Of a stretch of 64,000 nucleotides of DNA, positions 8,202 to 20,751 are shown in pieces. This DNA comes from Zhouia amylolytica (GTDB lineage Bacteria > Bacteroidota > Bacteroidia > Flavobacteriales > Flavobacteriaceae). The first letter of the stretch is position 1. The number at the start of each line of letters is the position of its first letter. The stretch is from the NCBI RefSeq assembly GCF_900116365.1, contig NZ_FPAG01000002.1, positions 485,341-549,340 of the forward strand. Direction: 5' to 3'. Position numbers and translations under genes: made by a program. The notes under the pieces were generated by a model. It had not been told where the DNA came from. It saw only the letters and a list, made by a program, of their open reading frames with translations, and made no database searches.

Positions 8202-9052
8202 TGAGATTAAAAGATATCCAGGATATTTTTCATAAGGAATTAGATGATCTTTATGATTTTAAAGAGGTTAACAGGTTTTTTTATTTGTTGTTAGATCATA
8301 ATTTTGATATTCAACGAATAGATATCATTTTAGAGCCGGATAAAGTAATATCCAAAAAGGAAGAAACCATTATTTTTAAAGCTTTAGATGACTTAAAATT
8401 ACAAAAGCCGATTCAGCAAATTTTAGGAGTGGCATATTTTTATGGCTTAAAATTTAGAGTGAATAATGAGACTTTAATACCTCGCCCGGAAACTGAAGAG
8501 TTAGTGGATTGGATAATTAGAGATTGTAAGGATAAAATTAAACCTCTTAAGATATTAGATATTGGCACTGGAAGTGGCTGTATAGCAATTACATTGTCAA
8601 AAAACATTCCGCTTGTCGAGGTGACCGCTATAGATATTTCTAGGAAAGCTCTTGACATTGCTAAAGAAAATGCTCTGAATAATCATGTTGATATTAACTT
8701 TTTACAGGCGGACATACTAAAACTGGAAAGTTTATTGGGTGAATATGATATAATTGTTTCCAATCCTCCTTATGTACGATATTTGGAAAAGGAGCAAATG
8801 AAAAGTAATGTGGTTGATTTTGAACCTCATGCAGCTCTTTTTGTACCAGATCAAGATCCCTTGTTGTTCTATAAGCAAATAGCGTGGCTATCTTCGAACC
8901 ATTTGAATCAAGAGGGGAATTTATATTTTGAAATTAATCAGTATTTGGCCAAAGACACAACCGATATGTTGGATGAATTTGGATTTAAAAATACTATTGT
9001 TAAGAAAGATCTAAGTGGTAATGATAGGATGATTAGAACTTCTTTTGCTTAA
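8201..9052 (+). CDS. prmC: Peptide chain release factor N5-glutamine methyltransferase PrmC
   Basis: PrmC (HemK) methylates the glutamine of the GGQ motif in release factors RF1 and RF2. About 283 residues: an N-terminal helical domain, a SAM-binding motif DIGTGSGCIAI, and the catalytic NPPY motif in VSNPPYVRYLE. The frame is open upstream to 8162, but the ATG at 8201 overlaps the GNAT stop by one base and gives the standard N-terminus. Confidence 0.96.
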   Translation: MRLKDIQDIFHKELDDLYDFKEVNRFFYLLLDHNFDIQRIDIILEPDKVISKKEETIIFKALDDLKLQKPIQQILGVAYFYGLKFRVNNETLIPRPETEELVDWIIRDCKDKIKPLKILDIGTGSGCIAITLSKNIPLVEVTAIDISRKALDIAKENALNNHVDINFLQADILKLESLLGEYDIIVSNPPYVRYLEKEQMKSNVVDFEPHAALFVPDQDPLLFYKQIAWLSSNHLNQEGNLYFEINQYLAKDTTDMLDEFGFKNTIVKKDLSGNDRMIRTSFA

Positions 9053-9186
9053 CGTTATTCTTGATGAATTTAGATTTTTCATCCATAAATTACTGTTTTT
9101 TAACTGTTTTGTTGTGAGAAATATAGATTAATTTATTATGTTTGTTTCCTTGCTTTTTTAAGAAGCAAGCCCTAAATCAACAAGTT

Positions 9187-9396
9187 ATGAGTAGAATGAA
9201 CCAGTTTTTAACCGAAACTGCTAGAGCATTACCCGTGGCTCTGGGCAGTACTATTTTTTCGCTCGTATTCCTATCTTTCTCAGGAATTTTCAATCAGTTT
9301 TCACTCGCTGAAATTACCTTAGCTTTTTTGATCACTGTCTTTTTTATTTCTCAGGTCGTAAGAACTTTTTTGAATCATTTTGATATTGGGCATTGA
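9187..9396 (+). CDS. Small predicted membrane protein, unknown function
   Basis: About 69 residues with two hydrophobic segments (roughly 14-32 and 40-57) and short polar ends. I do not recognise the family. The ATG at 9187 is preferred over an upstream TTG at 9142. The gene stands alone between prmC and ligA in AT-rich DNA, with gaps on both sides, so its being a real gene is likely but not sure. Confidence 0.5.
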   Translation: MSRMNQFLTETARALPVALGSTIFSLVFLSFSGIFNQFSLAEITLAFLITVFFISQVVRTFLNHFDIGH

Positions 9397-12441
<3,045 letters not shown>

Positions 12442-12458
<17 letters not shown>

Positions 12459-13353
12459 CCCCTTTTGATTGTATGTTTTTATCCTTATCCAGGAAAAAGT
12501 CAATTCTACCCATATAAATACCAAAACATCCAGCTTGATTGATTAAAACTTCCTTTTCTTTTCGGTTTAAAACGATCTCAGGTTGCTCCATAAAGGTATG
12601 TGTATGTCCTCCAATGATTAAGTCTATATGTTCGGTATTTCCAGCAAGTAATATGTCTGAGACTTTTCCTTCATAATTGTATTTGTAGCCAAGATGGGAT
12701 AGACAAACTACAATATCGCAATTTTCCTCTTCTTTTAGAACTCTACTTATGTCTTGAGCAATTTCAATTGGATTGTTATATATTGTTTCTTTGTAGAGAG
12801 ACTTATCTACAAGTCCTTCTAATTCAATCCCAAGCCCGAAAACACCAATTTTGACTTGGTCACGAATGAAGATGGTGTATGGTTTTACGTGAGAATCCAT
12901 TATGGTGTTTTTAAAGTCATAATTTGCCGAAAGGAACTGAAATTTAGCATGAGGTAATTGAGCGTATAAACCATCTATCCCATTATCAAAATCATGATTC
13001 CCAATAGTAGCGGCATCATATTTAAGCATACTCATTAATTTAAATTCAAGTTCACCCCCGTAGAAATTAAAATATGGGGTGCCCTGAAAGATATCACCAG
13101 CATCAAAGAGTAATGTGTTGGGGTTTTCCCTTCTAATATTGTCTACTAGGGTGGCACGTCTTGCAACACCTCCTTGATTAGGGTTTTTACCATGATCTTT
13201 AGGGAATGGATCAATATGGCTGTGAACATCATTAGTGTGAAGGATAGTTATGTGCTTTTTGCTATTTTCATTACACGAATTTAGACTCAGACCTGCGAGA
13301 CCCAGAAAAGCTGAACTTGCAATGGTGTTTTGTATAAAATTTCTTCTTTTCAT
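12442..13353 (-). CDS. 5'-nucleotidase, metallophosphatase half
   Basis: 303 residues forming the calcineurin-like catalytic domain of the UshA/5'-nucleotidase family. Metal-binding motifs are in order: HTNDVHSH, DAGDIFQG, IGNHDFDNG, and IIGGHTHTF. The N-terminus KRRNFIQ followed by a hydrophobic stretch and LNSC resembles a Tat signal with a possible lipidation cysteine. The usual C-terminal substrate domain is missing and is encoded by the gene 12 bases upstream. The pair probably acts together on extracytoplasmic nucleotides; the exact substrate is unknown. Confidence 0.9.
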
Positions 13354-13365
13354 GTTCTCAGTTAA

Positions 13366-14127
13366 TTACAGTTTTATAAATCGGTTATCAATAGTAGCGC
13401 GGATAGTGTCGACCTTTTTGAAATAATCAATTAATTGATTTCGAATTAGGTAATCTAAGTTTGTTGTACTTATTGGTTCTTTAAAAAATAACATACCATC
13501 TCCACCATTTGACAAATAATCAGATGTAGCAACAAAATAATTTTTATTTTTATCTACAGTTTTACCATTAATAAGGAGTTTGTTTAGAGTGAGATCCTTA
13601 TTTAAGGCAATTTCAACATTACGACTGACAGGTTGAGCTTTCCCAGGTTTTTGTAGGTGCTGAATCATTTCCAATATTTTATTTCCAGATAGTTCAACAA
13701 CAACAATTTTGTTTTCGAAAGGCATTACTTCATACGCAGTTCGTATAGTAACATCCCCTTCTGAAATTATAGATCGAATGCCTCCATTATTGAGAAGAAC
13801 AAAGTCAATGTTTTTGCCAGTTCTTTTGTTGAATACTGGATTGCTTTGCTCATAAACAATATCAGCTATTAAGTTTCCAATAGCGGTGTTGAATTCACCT
13901 TCATATTTGCTTAATGTTTTCGGATTATAAGTAATGGGTTGGTTTAGAACTTTGTTGATCTGTTGTTTATAAGGAATAAGGTATTCGTCAATACTGTCAG
14001 CAGCCTTTAAAGTGTCATTTATTAATAATTGTCGGCCAGTTATCTCAGTAATTTTTGTGTTTTGGTTGTTACAAGAAAACCACAGTAAGGTGAAAAATAT
14101 AACAAAATGTTTTATATTTAATTGCAT
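13366..14127 (-). CDS. 5'-nucleotidase, C-terminal domain lipoprotein
   Basis: 253 residues with a signal peptide ending in WFSC, so a predicted lipoprotein. The rest is the 5'-nucleotidase C-terminal domain: NLIADIVY, LLNNGGIRS, YEVMPFENKIVVVELSG and the substrate-stacking region YLSNGGDGM near residue 205. No metal-binding domain is present. It is the first gene of a two-gene unit whose second gene supplies the catalytic half. Flavobacteria often have this split; the interaction of the two products is inferred. Confidence 0.9.
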   Translation of the reverse strand: MQLNIKHFVIFFTLLWFSCNNQNTKITEITGRQLLINDTLKAADSIDEYLIPYKQQINKVLNQPITYNPKTLSKYEGEFNTAIGNLIADIVYEQSNPVFNKRTGKNIDFVLLNNGGIRSIISEGDVTIRTAYEVMPFENKIVVVELSGNKILEMIQHLQKPGKAQPVSRNVEIALNKDLTLNKLLINGKTVDKNKNYFVATSDYLSNGGDGMLFFKEPISTTNLDYLIRNQLIDYFKKVDTIRATIDNRFIKL

Positions 14128-14139
14128 AAGGTTTTTAAT

Positions 14140-14173
14140 TTTGCAGAAGTAATATTTATTAGTTCTAACTTTG
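14140..14173 (+). promoter_or_regulatory. Candidate Bacteroidetes promoter (TTTG, TAACTTTG)
   Basis: TTTG at 14140-14143 and TAACTTTG at 14166-14173 are separated by 22 bases, close to the Bacteroidetes -33/-7 arrangement. Start of the next gene is 20 bases further. Confidence 0.6.
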
Positions 14174-14192
14174 CATTAGAACTTAAAGTTAT

Positions 14193-14717
14193 ATGGTTTT
14201 AAAAAAATACAAAGAAAAATCTGTTTTAAAAATTATTGAAAAACGGTTAAGTGAATTGGCGGTTAATGTAGAAGGCAAAAGTAATAAGGTATCGTCAATG
14301 TTAGTAGTAATTAATTTTGAAAAGACTAAAAATTTAGAAGTTTTTGAAGAATTGATGCAGAAATTAAATATTAGAGGAGAGTCATATCGTATAATAGGAT
14401 ATCTCAACAGAATTGAAAAAGAGAAGTCATATCCAATTCCCGTTTTTAATGATAAAACTATAAAGAGAAATGGTGAGGTGAAAGATCCTGAAATAGATGA
14501 TGTAATTAAACGGAAATACGATTTAGTGATCAGTTTTTATGATGACCATAATTTACCTTTGTTATTTATGTCTTCGATTGTAGAGGCTGATTTTAGGGTA
14601 GGGATTGGACAAAAAAGTACAATGTATAATAACCTTGTGATTGATTCTCATTTAGATAATTACAAGGGTTTTGAAAGAGAGTTAATTAAATATTTATCGA
14701 TTTTAAATAAGATATAG
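14193..14717 (+). CDS. Conserved hypothetical protein upstream of dapA
   Basis: 174 residues, soluble, no signal peptide or membrane segment. Features are a basic N-terminus and alternating helix/strand pattern with EADFRVGIGQ and a C-terminal KGFERELIKYL. It resembles the flavobacterial family listed as DUF6913, which is commonly next to dapA, but I cannot confirm this without a search. Its stop is 3 bases before dapA, so they are cotranscribed. Function unknown. Confidence 0.7.
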   Translation: MVLKKYKEKSVLKIIEKRLSELAVNVEGKSNKVSSMLVVINFEKTKNLEVFEELMQKLNIRGESYRIIGYLNRIEKEKSYPIPVFNDKTIKRNGEVKDPEIDDVIKRKYDLVISFYDDHNLPLLFMSSIVEADFRVGIGQKSTMYNNLVIDSHLDNYKGFERELIKYLSILNKI

Positions 14718-14720
14718 TTT

Positions 14721-15587
14721 ATGTCTAGATTTTCAGGTACAGGAGTTGCGCTAGTCACTCCTTTCAAGTCTGATTTAAGTGTTGATGTTGAGGCATTAGG
14801 CAACATTGTAAATCATGTTATTGATGGAGGAGTTGAATATTTGGTGGTATTGGGGACAACAGCCGAAAGTGCAACATTGTCTAAACAGGAAAAGGAGTTG
14901 GTTAAAGAAATAATAGTTAAAACAAATAATAAACGCCTACCACTTGTATTGGGTATAGGAGGAAACCATACTTTAGATGTAGTTAGGGAATTGAAGGAAA
15001 CAGATTTGGGTGATTTTGATGCTATTTTATCGGTTTCTCCTTATTATAATAAACCTACACAGGAAGGGATTTATCAGCACTTTAAAGCGGTATCTGAGGC
15101 TTCTCCGTTGCCAATCATTTTATACAATGTTCCGGGTAGAACAGCCTCTAATTTACTACCAGAAACGGTGATAAAGTTAGCATCAGATTTCGATAATATT
15201 ATTGCTATTAAAGAAGCTGCAGGGGATATGGTGCAAGCAATGAGGTTGATCAAAGAGAAACCGGAAGATTTTCTCATTATTTCAGGGGATGACATGATTA
15301 CCTTACCTATGACCTTAGCTGGCGGTAGTGGTGTTATTTCTGTTATTGGTCAAGGGTTACCAAATCAATTTTCTGAAATGGTTCGTTTAGCTTTAAAAGG
15401 AAACTCAAAAGAAGCCAGTGAGCTTCATTTTCAAGTAATGGATGCAATAGATCACATCTTCGAAGAAGGAAATCCTGCTGGTATTAAAGCTTTACTTCAA
15501 GAGCTCAACTTATGTAAAGATACAGTAAGACTACCTCTTATTAAGGCCAGTGATTCTCTGAAGGAAAAAATAAAAAGTGCTATTTAA
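14721..15587 (+). CDS. dapA: 4-hydroxy-tetrahydrodipicolinate synthase DapA
   Basis: DapA condenses pyruvate with aspartate semialdehyde in the first committed step of lysine and diaminopimelate synthesis. The 288-residue product has the family motifs [10 protein letters not shown], the tyrosine region [24 protein letters not shown], and the Schiff-base lysine in IKEAAGD (about residue 162). The first motif usually reads GTTGES; the Ala is a mild change. It follows the hypothetical gene by 3 bases. A short GCTATTT/AAATAGC inverted repeat spans the stop codon but lacks a T run. Confidence 0.96.
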   Translation: MSRFSGTGVALVTPFKSDLSVDVEALGNIVNHVIDGGVEYLVVLGTTAESATLSKQEKELVKEIIVKTNNKRLPLVLGIGGNHTLDVVRELKETDLGDFDAILSVSPYYNKPTQEGIYQHFKAVSEASPLPIILYNVPGRTASNLLPETVIKLASDFDNIIAIKEAAGDMVQAMRLIKEKPEDFLIISGDDMITLPMTLAGGSGVISVIGQGLPNQFSEMVRLALKGNSKEASELHFQVMDAIDHIFEEGNPAGIKALLQELNLCKDTVRLPLIKASDSLKEKIKSAI

Positions 15588-15701
15588 GAAATAGCATGTC
15601 AGGGTATAAATGTTAAAACTTTATTTAAGTTCTAGGCTTTATTTAAAAGATTCCATTAAATTAGCTAGCTAAAATAGTTTTTTTAATACCGGATATTTAC
15701 C

Positions 15702-15709
15702 TAATTTTG
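15702..15709 (+). promoter_or_regulatory. -7 box TAATTTTG immediately before bamD
   Basis: TAATTTTG ends only 4 bases before the ATG of bamD. A transcript starting at the usual distance from such a box would have almost no 5' leader. Confidence 0.55.
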
Positions 15710-15713
15710 CCGC

Positions 15714-16520
15714 ATGATTAAAAGCAATTACATTTATACCCTGATATTAGTAGCTTCACTTTTGTTTACATCTTGTAGTGAGTACCAAAAAACACTCAAG
15801 AATACAGATGTAAAGGCTAAATATGATTTAGCAGAGAAACTATATGACTCAGGTGATTACAAAAGAGCCTTGCGTTTGTTTGAGCAAATCGCACCTAGTT
15901 ATGTTGGGAAACCTCAAGGTGAGCGTATTCTCTATTTCTTTGCAGACGCTTATTATCAAACGGAAGATTACTATCTTGCAGCATATCAATTTGAACGATT
16001 TTCTAAGTCTTATCCAAGAAGTGATAAGGCGGAAGAAGCGGCTTTTTTGAGTGCAAAAAGTAAGTTTATGTTGTCTCCTAAATATAGTAATGATCAGACC
16101 GAAACGAATGAGGCGATTGACAAACTTCAAATTTTTATTAATAATTATCCGAGTTCAGACTATATGAGTGAAGCTAATGAAATGGCTCGCGAATTAAGAA
16201 ATAAGTTGGATAAAAAGGCTTTTGAAGTTGCTAAACAATACAATACTTTAAGTGACTATAAAGCATCTATTAAATCATTTGAACTATTTTTATCTGATTC
16301 GCCAGGATCAATATACAGAGAAGATGCTTTGTTTTATAAGATGACGGCAGAATATAATCTGGCTGTTAATAGTATTTATGCAAGAATGGAAGAGCGATTA
16401 AGTGCTGCAAAAAGTACTTATACCACGTTGTTGAAATATTTTCCAGAAACAAAATATCAAAAAGATGCTGACAAAATGTTAGCAGTTATAGATAACGAAT
16501 TACAAAAGTTTAGTAAATAA
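15714..16520 (+). CDS. bamD: Outer membrane assembly lipoprotein BamD
   Basis: BamD is the essential lipoprotein of the BAM complex that inserts beta-barrel proteins in the outer membrane. The 268-residue product has a signal peptide with lipobox LFTSC and then TPR-like repeats (for example AEKLYDSGDYKRALRLFEQI and YYLAAYQFERFSKSYP). Length and repeat pattern match the family. It starts the run bamD-rpoZ-coaBC-DUF4835-recN, all on the plus strand with short gaps. Confidence 0.9.
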   Translation: MIKSNYIYTLILVASLLFTSCSEYQKTLKNTDVKAKYDLAEKLYDSGDYKRALRLFEQIAPSYVGKPQGERILYFFADAYYQTEDYYLAAYQFERFSKSYPRSDKAEEAAFLSAKSKFMLSPKYSNDQTETNEAIDKLQIFINNYPSSDYMSEANEMARELRNKLDKKAFEVAKQYNTLSDYKASIKSFELFLSDSPGSIYREDALFYKMTAEYNLAVNSIYARMEERLSAAKSTYTTLLKYFPETKYQKDADKMLAVIDNELQKFSK

Positions 16521-16528
16521 TAGAGAAG

Positions 16529-16855
16529 ATGAGCGATTTAAGAAATTCTAATGCCCCTGTTTCTACAGAGACATATAACAGGGATAAAATAGATCAGCCT
16601 ACAGAAAATGTTTATGAGGCAATTTCTATCATTTCAAAAAGAGCAGGGCAAATTAATGCAGAGCTGAAAAAAGAGCTTATTGAAAAGTTAGAGGAGTTTG
16701 CTACATATACAGATAGTCTGGATGAGATATTTGAGAACAAAGAGCAAATAGAAGTTTCTAAGTTTTATGAAAAACTGCCTAAACCTCATGCAATAGCAGT
16801 GCAGGAATGGTTGGAAGATAAAATTTACTTCAGGAATACTGAAAAAGAACAGTAG
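16529..16855 (+). CDS. rpoZ: RNA polymerase omega subunit, Bacteroidetes type
   Basis: 108 residues. The segment NVYEAISIISKRAGQIN is the conserved omega/RPB6 helix that clamps the beta' subunit; the rest differs from proteobacterial omega, as is usual in Bacteroidetes. It lies 8 bases after bamD and 2 bases before coaBC, an arrangement seen in this phylum. Role: assembly and stability of RNA polymerase. Confidence 0.85.
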   Translation: MSDLRNSNAPVSTETYNRDKIDQPTENVYEAISIISKRAGQINAELKKELIEKLEEFATYTDSLDEIFENKEQIEVSKFYEKLPKPHAIAVQEWLEDKIYFRNTEKEQ

Positions 16856-16857
16856 TA

Positions 16858-18069
16858 ATGACAGTGCTTAGCGGTAAAAATATCCTTTTAGGTATTACCG
16901 GAGGTATCGCTGCATATAAAACTGCTACATTAATAAGGCTTTTTATAAAGGCCGGAGCAAGCGTTAAAGTGGTTATGACGGAAAGTGCAAAAGATTTCGT
17001 AACCCCTCTAACGCTTTCTACATTATCAAAAAATCCAGTTATTTCTTCTTTTACAAGTATGGATGATGATAATGCTGTATGGAATAATCATGTGGATCTA
17101 GGATTATGGGCTGATTACATGGTAATAGCTCCTGCTACAGCAAATACTTTATCTAAAATGGCCTCAGGAAACAGTGATAATTTTCTGATAGCTACCTATT
17201 TGTCAGCTAAATGTCCTGTTTATTTTGTTCCTGCCATGGATTTGGATATGTATAAACATGAATCCACAAAGAATTCTTTAGATATATTACAATCATTTGG
17301 TAATAAAATGATACCGGCTGCTCATGGAGAGCTGGCAAGTGGACTGATAGGAGAAGGAAGGATGGCAGAACCTGAGGACATAATTGATTACATGATTAAT
17401 GACATTAGTTCCAGGTTACCTTTGAAGGGTAAAAAGGTTTTGATTACAGCAGGACCGACTTACGAAGCTATTGATCCAGTACGTTTTATTGGAAATCACT
17501 CTAGTGGTAAAATGGGTTTTGAGCTTGCTAAGGCAGCTGCAAGCCTAGGAGCTAAAGTTTATTTAATTACGGGACCAACTCATCTTACAATAGATGACAA
17601 TCTCATTCATATTGATCGAGTTGTTTCGGCCGAGGAAATGTATAATGCAGTTCATAAGCATTATAATAGTGTGGATATAGCGGTACTTTCTGCTGCTGTT
17701 TCTGACTACCGTCCAAAATCTGTGGCTGATGAAAAAATTAAAAAGAAATCTATGGTCATGGAAGTGGTTTTAGAGCCGACAAAAGATATATTAGCGTCAC
17801 TTGGTGCTCAAAAGTCACATCAGTTTTTGGTTGGGTTTGCTTTAGAGACTGAAAATGAATTAGAGAATGCTAAAAAGAAACTTTCAAAGAAAAATCTAGA
17901 TGCGATCGTTCTTAATTCCTTAAGAGATCAAGGTGCAGGTTTTGGTAAACCAACTAATAAAGTTACATTTATAGATAAGGAATTAAAAATTAAATCGTTT
18001 AATCTTAAGCCTAAGAATGAGGTTGCCCTGGATATTTTCAACGAAATCATTTATCGTATCAATGATTAG
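16858..18069 (+). CDS. coaBC: Phosphopantothenoylcysteine decarboxylase / synthase CoaBC
   Basis: This bifunctional enzyme makes 4'-phosphopantetheine from phosphopantothenate, cysteine and CTP in coenzyme A synthesis. In 403 residues I see the FMN-binding decarboxylase half (GITGGIAAYK, the catalytic His in NNHVDLGLWAD, APATANTLSKMASG) and the CoaB half beginning at VLITAGPTYEAIDPVRF with SSGKMG and later AAVSDYRP. The next gene starts inside its last codons (8-base overlap). Confidence 0.97.
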   Translation: MTVLSGKNILLGITGGIAAYKTATLIRLFIKAGASVKVVMTESAKDFVTPLTLSTLSKNPVISSFTSMDDDNAVWNNHVDLGLWADYMVIAPATANTLSKMASGNSDNFLIATYLSAKCPVYFVPAMDLDMYKHESTKNSLDILQSFGNKMIPAAHGELASGLIGEGRMAEPEDIIDYMINDISSRLPLKGKKVLITAGPTYEAIDPVRFIGNHSSGKMGFELAKAAASLGAKVYLITGPTHLTIDDNLIHIDRVVSAEEMYNAVHKHYNSVDIAVLSAAVSDYRPKSVADEKIKKKSMVMEVVLEPTKDILASLGAQKSHQFLVGFALETENELENAKKKLSKKNLDAIVLNSLRDQGAGFGKPTNKVTFIDKELKIKSFNLKPKNEVALDIFNEIIYRIND

Positions 18070-18955
18070 AAAGTTTGTTTTAATAAGTATTTTAATTTGT
18101 GCAAATCAATTGTGTTCTCAAGAATTGAATTGTAAAGTTATTGTAAATTCAGAACTGGTAAACCAAACTAATCAACAGGTTTTTAAAACTCTTGAAAAAT
18201 CTCTTAATGATTTTGTAAATAAGACGAAATGGACGAATCTTAATGTTCAAGAAAATGAGCGTATCAACTGCAGTATGCTCATCATGATTTCCTCTTTTGA
18301 AAATAATAATTTTCAAGCATCCATACAGGTACAGTCCAGTCGGCCAGTTTATAATACTAACTATGAAACATCAGTTTTTAATTTTCAGGATAAATCTTTC
18401 AACTTTAAATATTTAGAATTTGAGCCATTATATTTTAACACGAATGTCTTTGACTCCAATTTAACAGCCGTAATTTCTTATTATGTTTATCTTATATTAG
18501 GGATTGATGCGGATACTTTCGAATTAAAAGGTGGAAATCCTTATTATAATCAGGCACAGAATATAGTTAGTTTGGCGCAAGGAACAGGATATGCGGGTTG
18601 GCAACAGGATAGTCCGAATGCTAGAACCAGATGGACTTTAATTGATAATCTTAAATCAGGGACTTACGAAAATTACCGAAAGGCATTATATCAATATCAT
18701 AGGCAGGGGTTGGATAGAATGCTCAGCGATGAAAGGGAGGCCAAAACTGCTATGGAGGAAAGTGTGGTTTTGTTAGAACAATTGAATAAGGTTCGATCAA
18801 ATTCATTAATGCTACAATTATTTTTTGATGCTAAAGCAGATGAAATTGCTGATATCTTTTCAGGAGGGATAAAAACGGATATAGTAAGTTTGGTTAACCA
18901 ACTTAATAATTTGGCTCCGACATATTCGGCTAGTTGGAAGAATATTAAATACTAA
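18062..18955 (+). CDS. DUF4835 family secreted protein
   Basis: About 297 residues with an N-terminal signal peptide ending near QLCSQ and no further membrane segment. The motifs FKYLEFEPLYFN, DADTFELKGG and AGWQQDS are typical of the Bacteroidetes DUF4835 family, which is regularly found between coaBC and recN. Function is not known. The frame opens at 18017, but the ATG at 18062 begins the signal peptide and overlaps coaBC by only 8 bases, so I chose it. Confidence 0.85.
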   Translation: MIRKFVLISILICANQLCSQELNCKVIVNSELVNQTNQQVFKTLEKSLNDFVNKTKWTNLNVQENERINCSMLIMISSFENNNFQASIQVQSSRPVYNTNYETSVFNFQDKSFNFKYLEFEPLYFNTNVFDSNLTAVISYYVYLILGIDADTFELKGGNPYYNQAQNIVSLAQGTGYAGWQQDSPNARTRWTLIDNLKSGTYENYRKALYQYHRQGLDRMLSDEREAKTAMEESVVLLEQLNKVRSNSLMLQLFFDAKADEIADIFSGGIKTDIVSLVNQLNNLAPTYSASWKNIKY

Positions 18956-19041
18956 GGATTGTCTGAATGCTTATTTTCCAATTTCATTCACTTCCATGAA
19001 ATTTTTATTTTGCGTAAGTTTGAAATTTAAAATGTAATAAT

Positions 19042-20694
19042 TTGTTAAGAAGTCTTTCCATAACTAATTACGCACTTATAGATGCCCTTCAAGTAGAGTT
19101 TGATAACGGGTTAAATATTATAACAGGGGAAACAGGTGCAGGTAAATCTATATTACTAGGAGGACTTTCCTTGGTTTTAGGAAGTCGTGCTGATTTGAGT
19201 ACTATTAAGGACAAGAATCGAAAATGTATAATTGAAGCTGTATTTGAAATATCAGCCTATAACCTTCAAGAATTTTTTAACTCCGAAGATCTCGACTATG
19301 AATCGGTTTCAATTATCCGTAGAGAAATTTTACCGAGTGGTAAATCGAGAGCCTTTATTAATGATACCCCGGTAACGCTTTCAGTATTATCCTCCTTAGG
19401 GTCTAAATTAGTAGATATTCATTCACAACATCAAACATTACAGTTGACTGATAATACCTACCAATTTAAAATTTTAGATTTAGTGGCAGGTTCTGAAGAT
19501 GTATTAGCTGATTATAAAAAAGTGTTGTTAAACTATTATCAGGAAAAAAAAGAGCTTGAAAAATTAATAGATTTTCAAAAAAAGTCGAATAAAGAACACG
19601 ATTATAATAGTTTTTTACTTAATGAACTTAAGGAAGCCAATCTAAAGGAAGGGATGCTGGAAGAATTAGAGGCTACTTATGAAGAATTGAATAATGTCGA
19701 GGAGATTGGAGAAAAATTAGTTTTTTCAATCCAATTGTTAAATGAGGATCAAATCGGTGTTGTTAATACTTTGGCCAATTTAAAAGCAACTCTCAATAAA
19801 TTAGTCTCCTATGGTAAACAGTATGAAGATTTACATAATCGAATTAATTCTATATTAATAGATTTAAATGATGCTTCAGATGAAATCACTAATTTGCAGG
19901 AATCGCTTGATGCTAATCCAATTTTGCTTGGGAATGTAAGTGAACAATTGCAGAAAATTTATGATTTACAGAAGAAGCATGGAGTTTTGGAGATAGGTGA
20001 GCTCCTAAAAATTCAAGAACAATTGGAGTCAACAGTTTTTAAAACTGAGAATTTGGATGTCGAAATTAAAGAAGCTCAACTTAGTGTGCTTAAACTTGAG
20101 GAAGATCTTGATCATTTGGCTCAACAATTACACGAAAAAAGAGTTAAGGTAATTCCAGAACTTATTCAGTATTTGGAAATTACTTTGGGAGAGCTTGGGA
20201 TGCAAAATGCCGAATTTAAAATCAATTTGAGAGCGATTAACTCATATTTGCCCAATGGTAAGGAAGATATGGAGTTTCTTTTCTCTGCTAATAAAGGGAC
20301 TAGTTTTGAAGAATTAAAAAAGGTTGCTTCAGGTGGGGAGTTGTCCCGTATAATGCTAACCATTAAATCGCTTCTTGCCAAGCACACAAAACTACCGACC
20401 ATAATGTTTGATGAGATTGACACTGGGGTTTCGGGAGAGGTTTCGAACAAAATGGGAGATATTATGCAAAAAATGAGTGAAACAATGCAGGTATTTACTA
20501 TTACCCACTTACCACAGGTTGCGGCGAAAGGAAATGTTCATTATAAGGTATATAAAAAGGATGAGGAGGACACGACTACTACTAATCTGAAAAGACTTAG
20601 TGAAGAAGAACGGGTTTTTGAAATAGCAGAAATGCTTGGAGGGAAAGATGTTAGTACTTCGGCGCTCCAACATGCAAAACAATTATTGAATTAG
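19042..20694 (+). CDS. recN: DNA repair protein RecN
   Basis: RecN is an SMC-like ATPase that acts at DNA double-strand breaks. The 550-residue product has Walker A GETGAGKSILLGG near residue 30, a central coiled-coil region (about 150-380), the ABC signature ASGGELSRIML and Walker B TIMFDEIDTGVSG. The start is a TTG giving MLRSLSITNYALI, the standard N-terminus; the nearby ATG at 19032 is out of frame. It ends the bamD run. Confidence 0.96.
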   Translation: MLRSLSITNYALIDALQVEFDNGLNIITGETGAGKSILLGGLSLVLGSRADLSTIKDKNRKCIIEAVFEISAYNLQEFFNSEDLDYESVSIIRREILPSGKSRAFINDTPVTLSVLSSLGSKLVDIHSQHQTLQLTDNTYQFKILDLVAGSEDVLADYKKVLLNYYQEKKELEKLIDFQKKSNKEHDYNSFLLNELKEANLKEGMLEELEATYEELNNVEEIGEKLVFSIQLLNEDQIGVVNTLANLKATLNKLVSYGKQYEDLHNRINSILIDLNDASDEITNLQESLDANPILLGNVSEQLQKIYDLQKKHGVLEIGELLKIQEQLESTVFKTENLDVEIKEAQLSVLKLEEDLDHLAQQLHEKRVKVIPELIQYLEITLGELGMQNAEFKINLRAINSYLPNGKEDMEFLFSANKGTSFEELKKVASGGELSRIMLTIKSLLAKHTKLPTIMFDEIDTGVSGEVSNKMGDIMQKMSETMQVFTITHLPQVAAKGNVHYKVYKKDEEDTTTTNLKRLSEEERVFEIAEMLGGKDVSTSALQHAKQLLN

Positions 20695-20751
20695 TATTAT
20701 CTTTGAAAACTTTAAAATAGAAAAAAATATCAAGTTATAAATAGATACATT

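Noticed and set aside
14721-15587. GTTAES in place of GTTGES in DapA as a sign of altered function
   Set aside because: The Schiff-base lysine, tyrosine region and YNVPGRT motif are intact, and a Gly to Ala change is mild.
15579-15595. GCTATTT/AAATAGC hairpin at the dapA stop as a terminator
   Set aside because: The stem is AT-rich, the loop is 3 bases and no T run follows.
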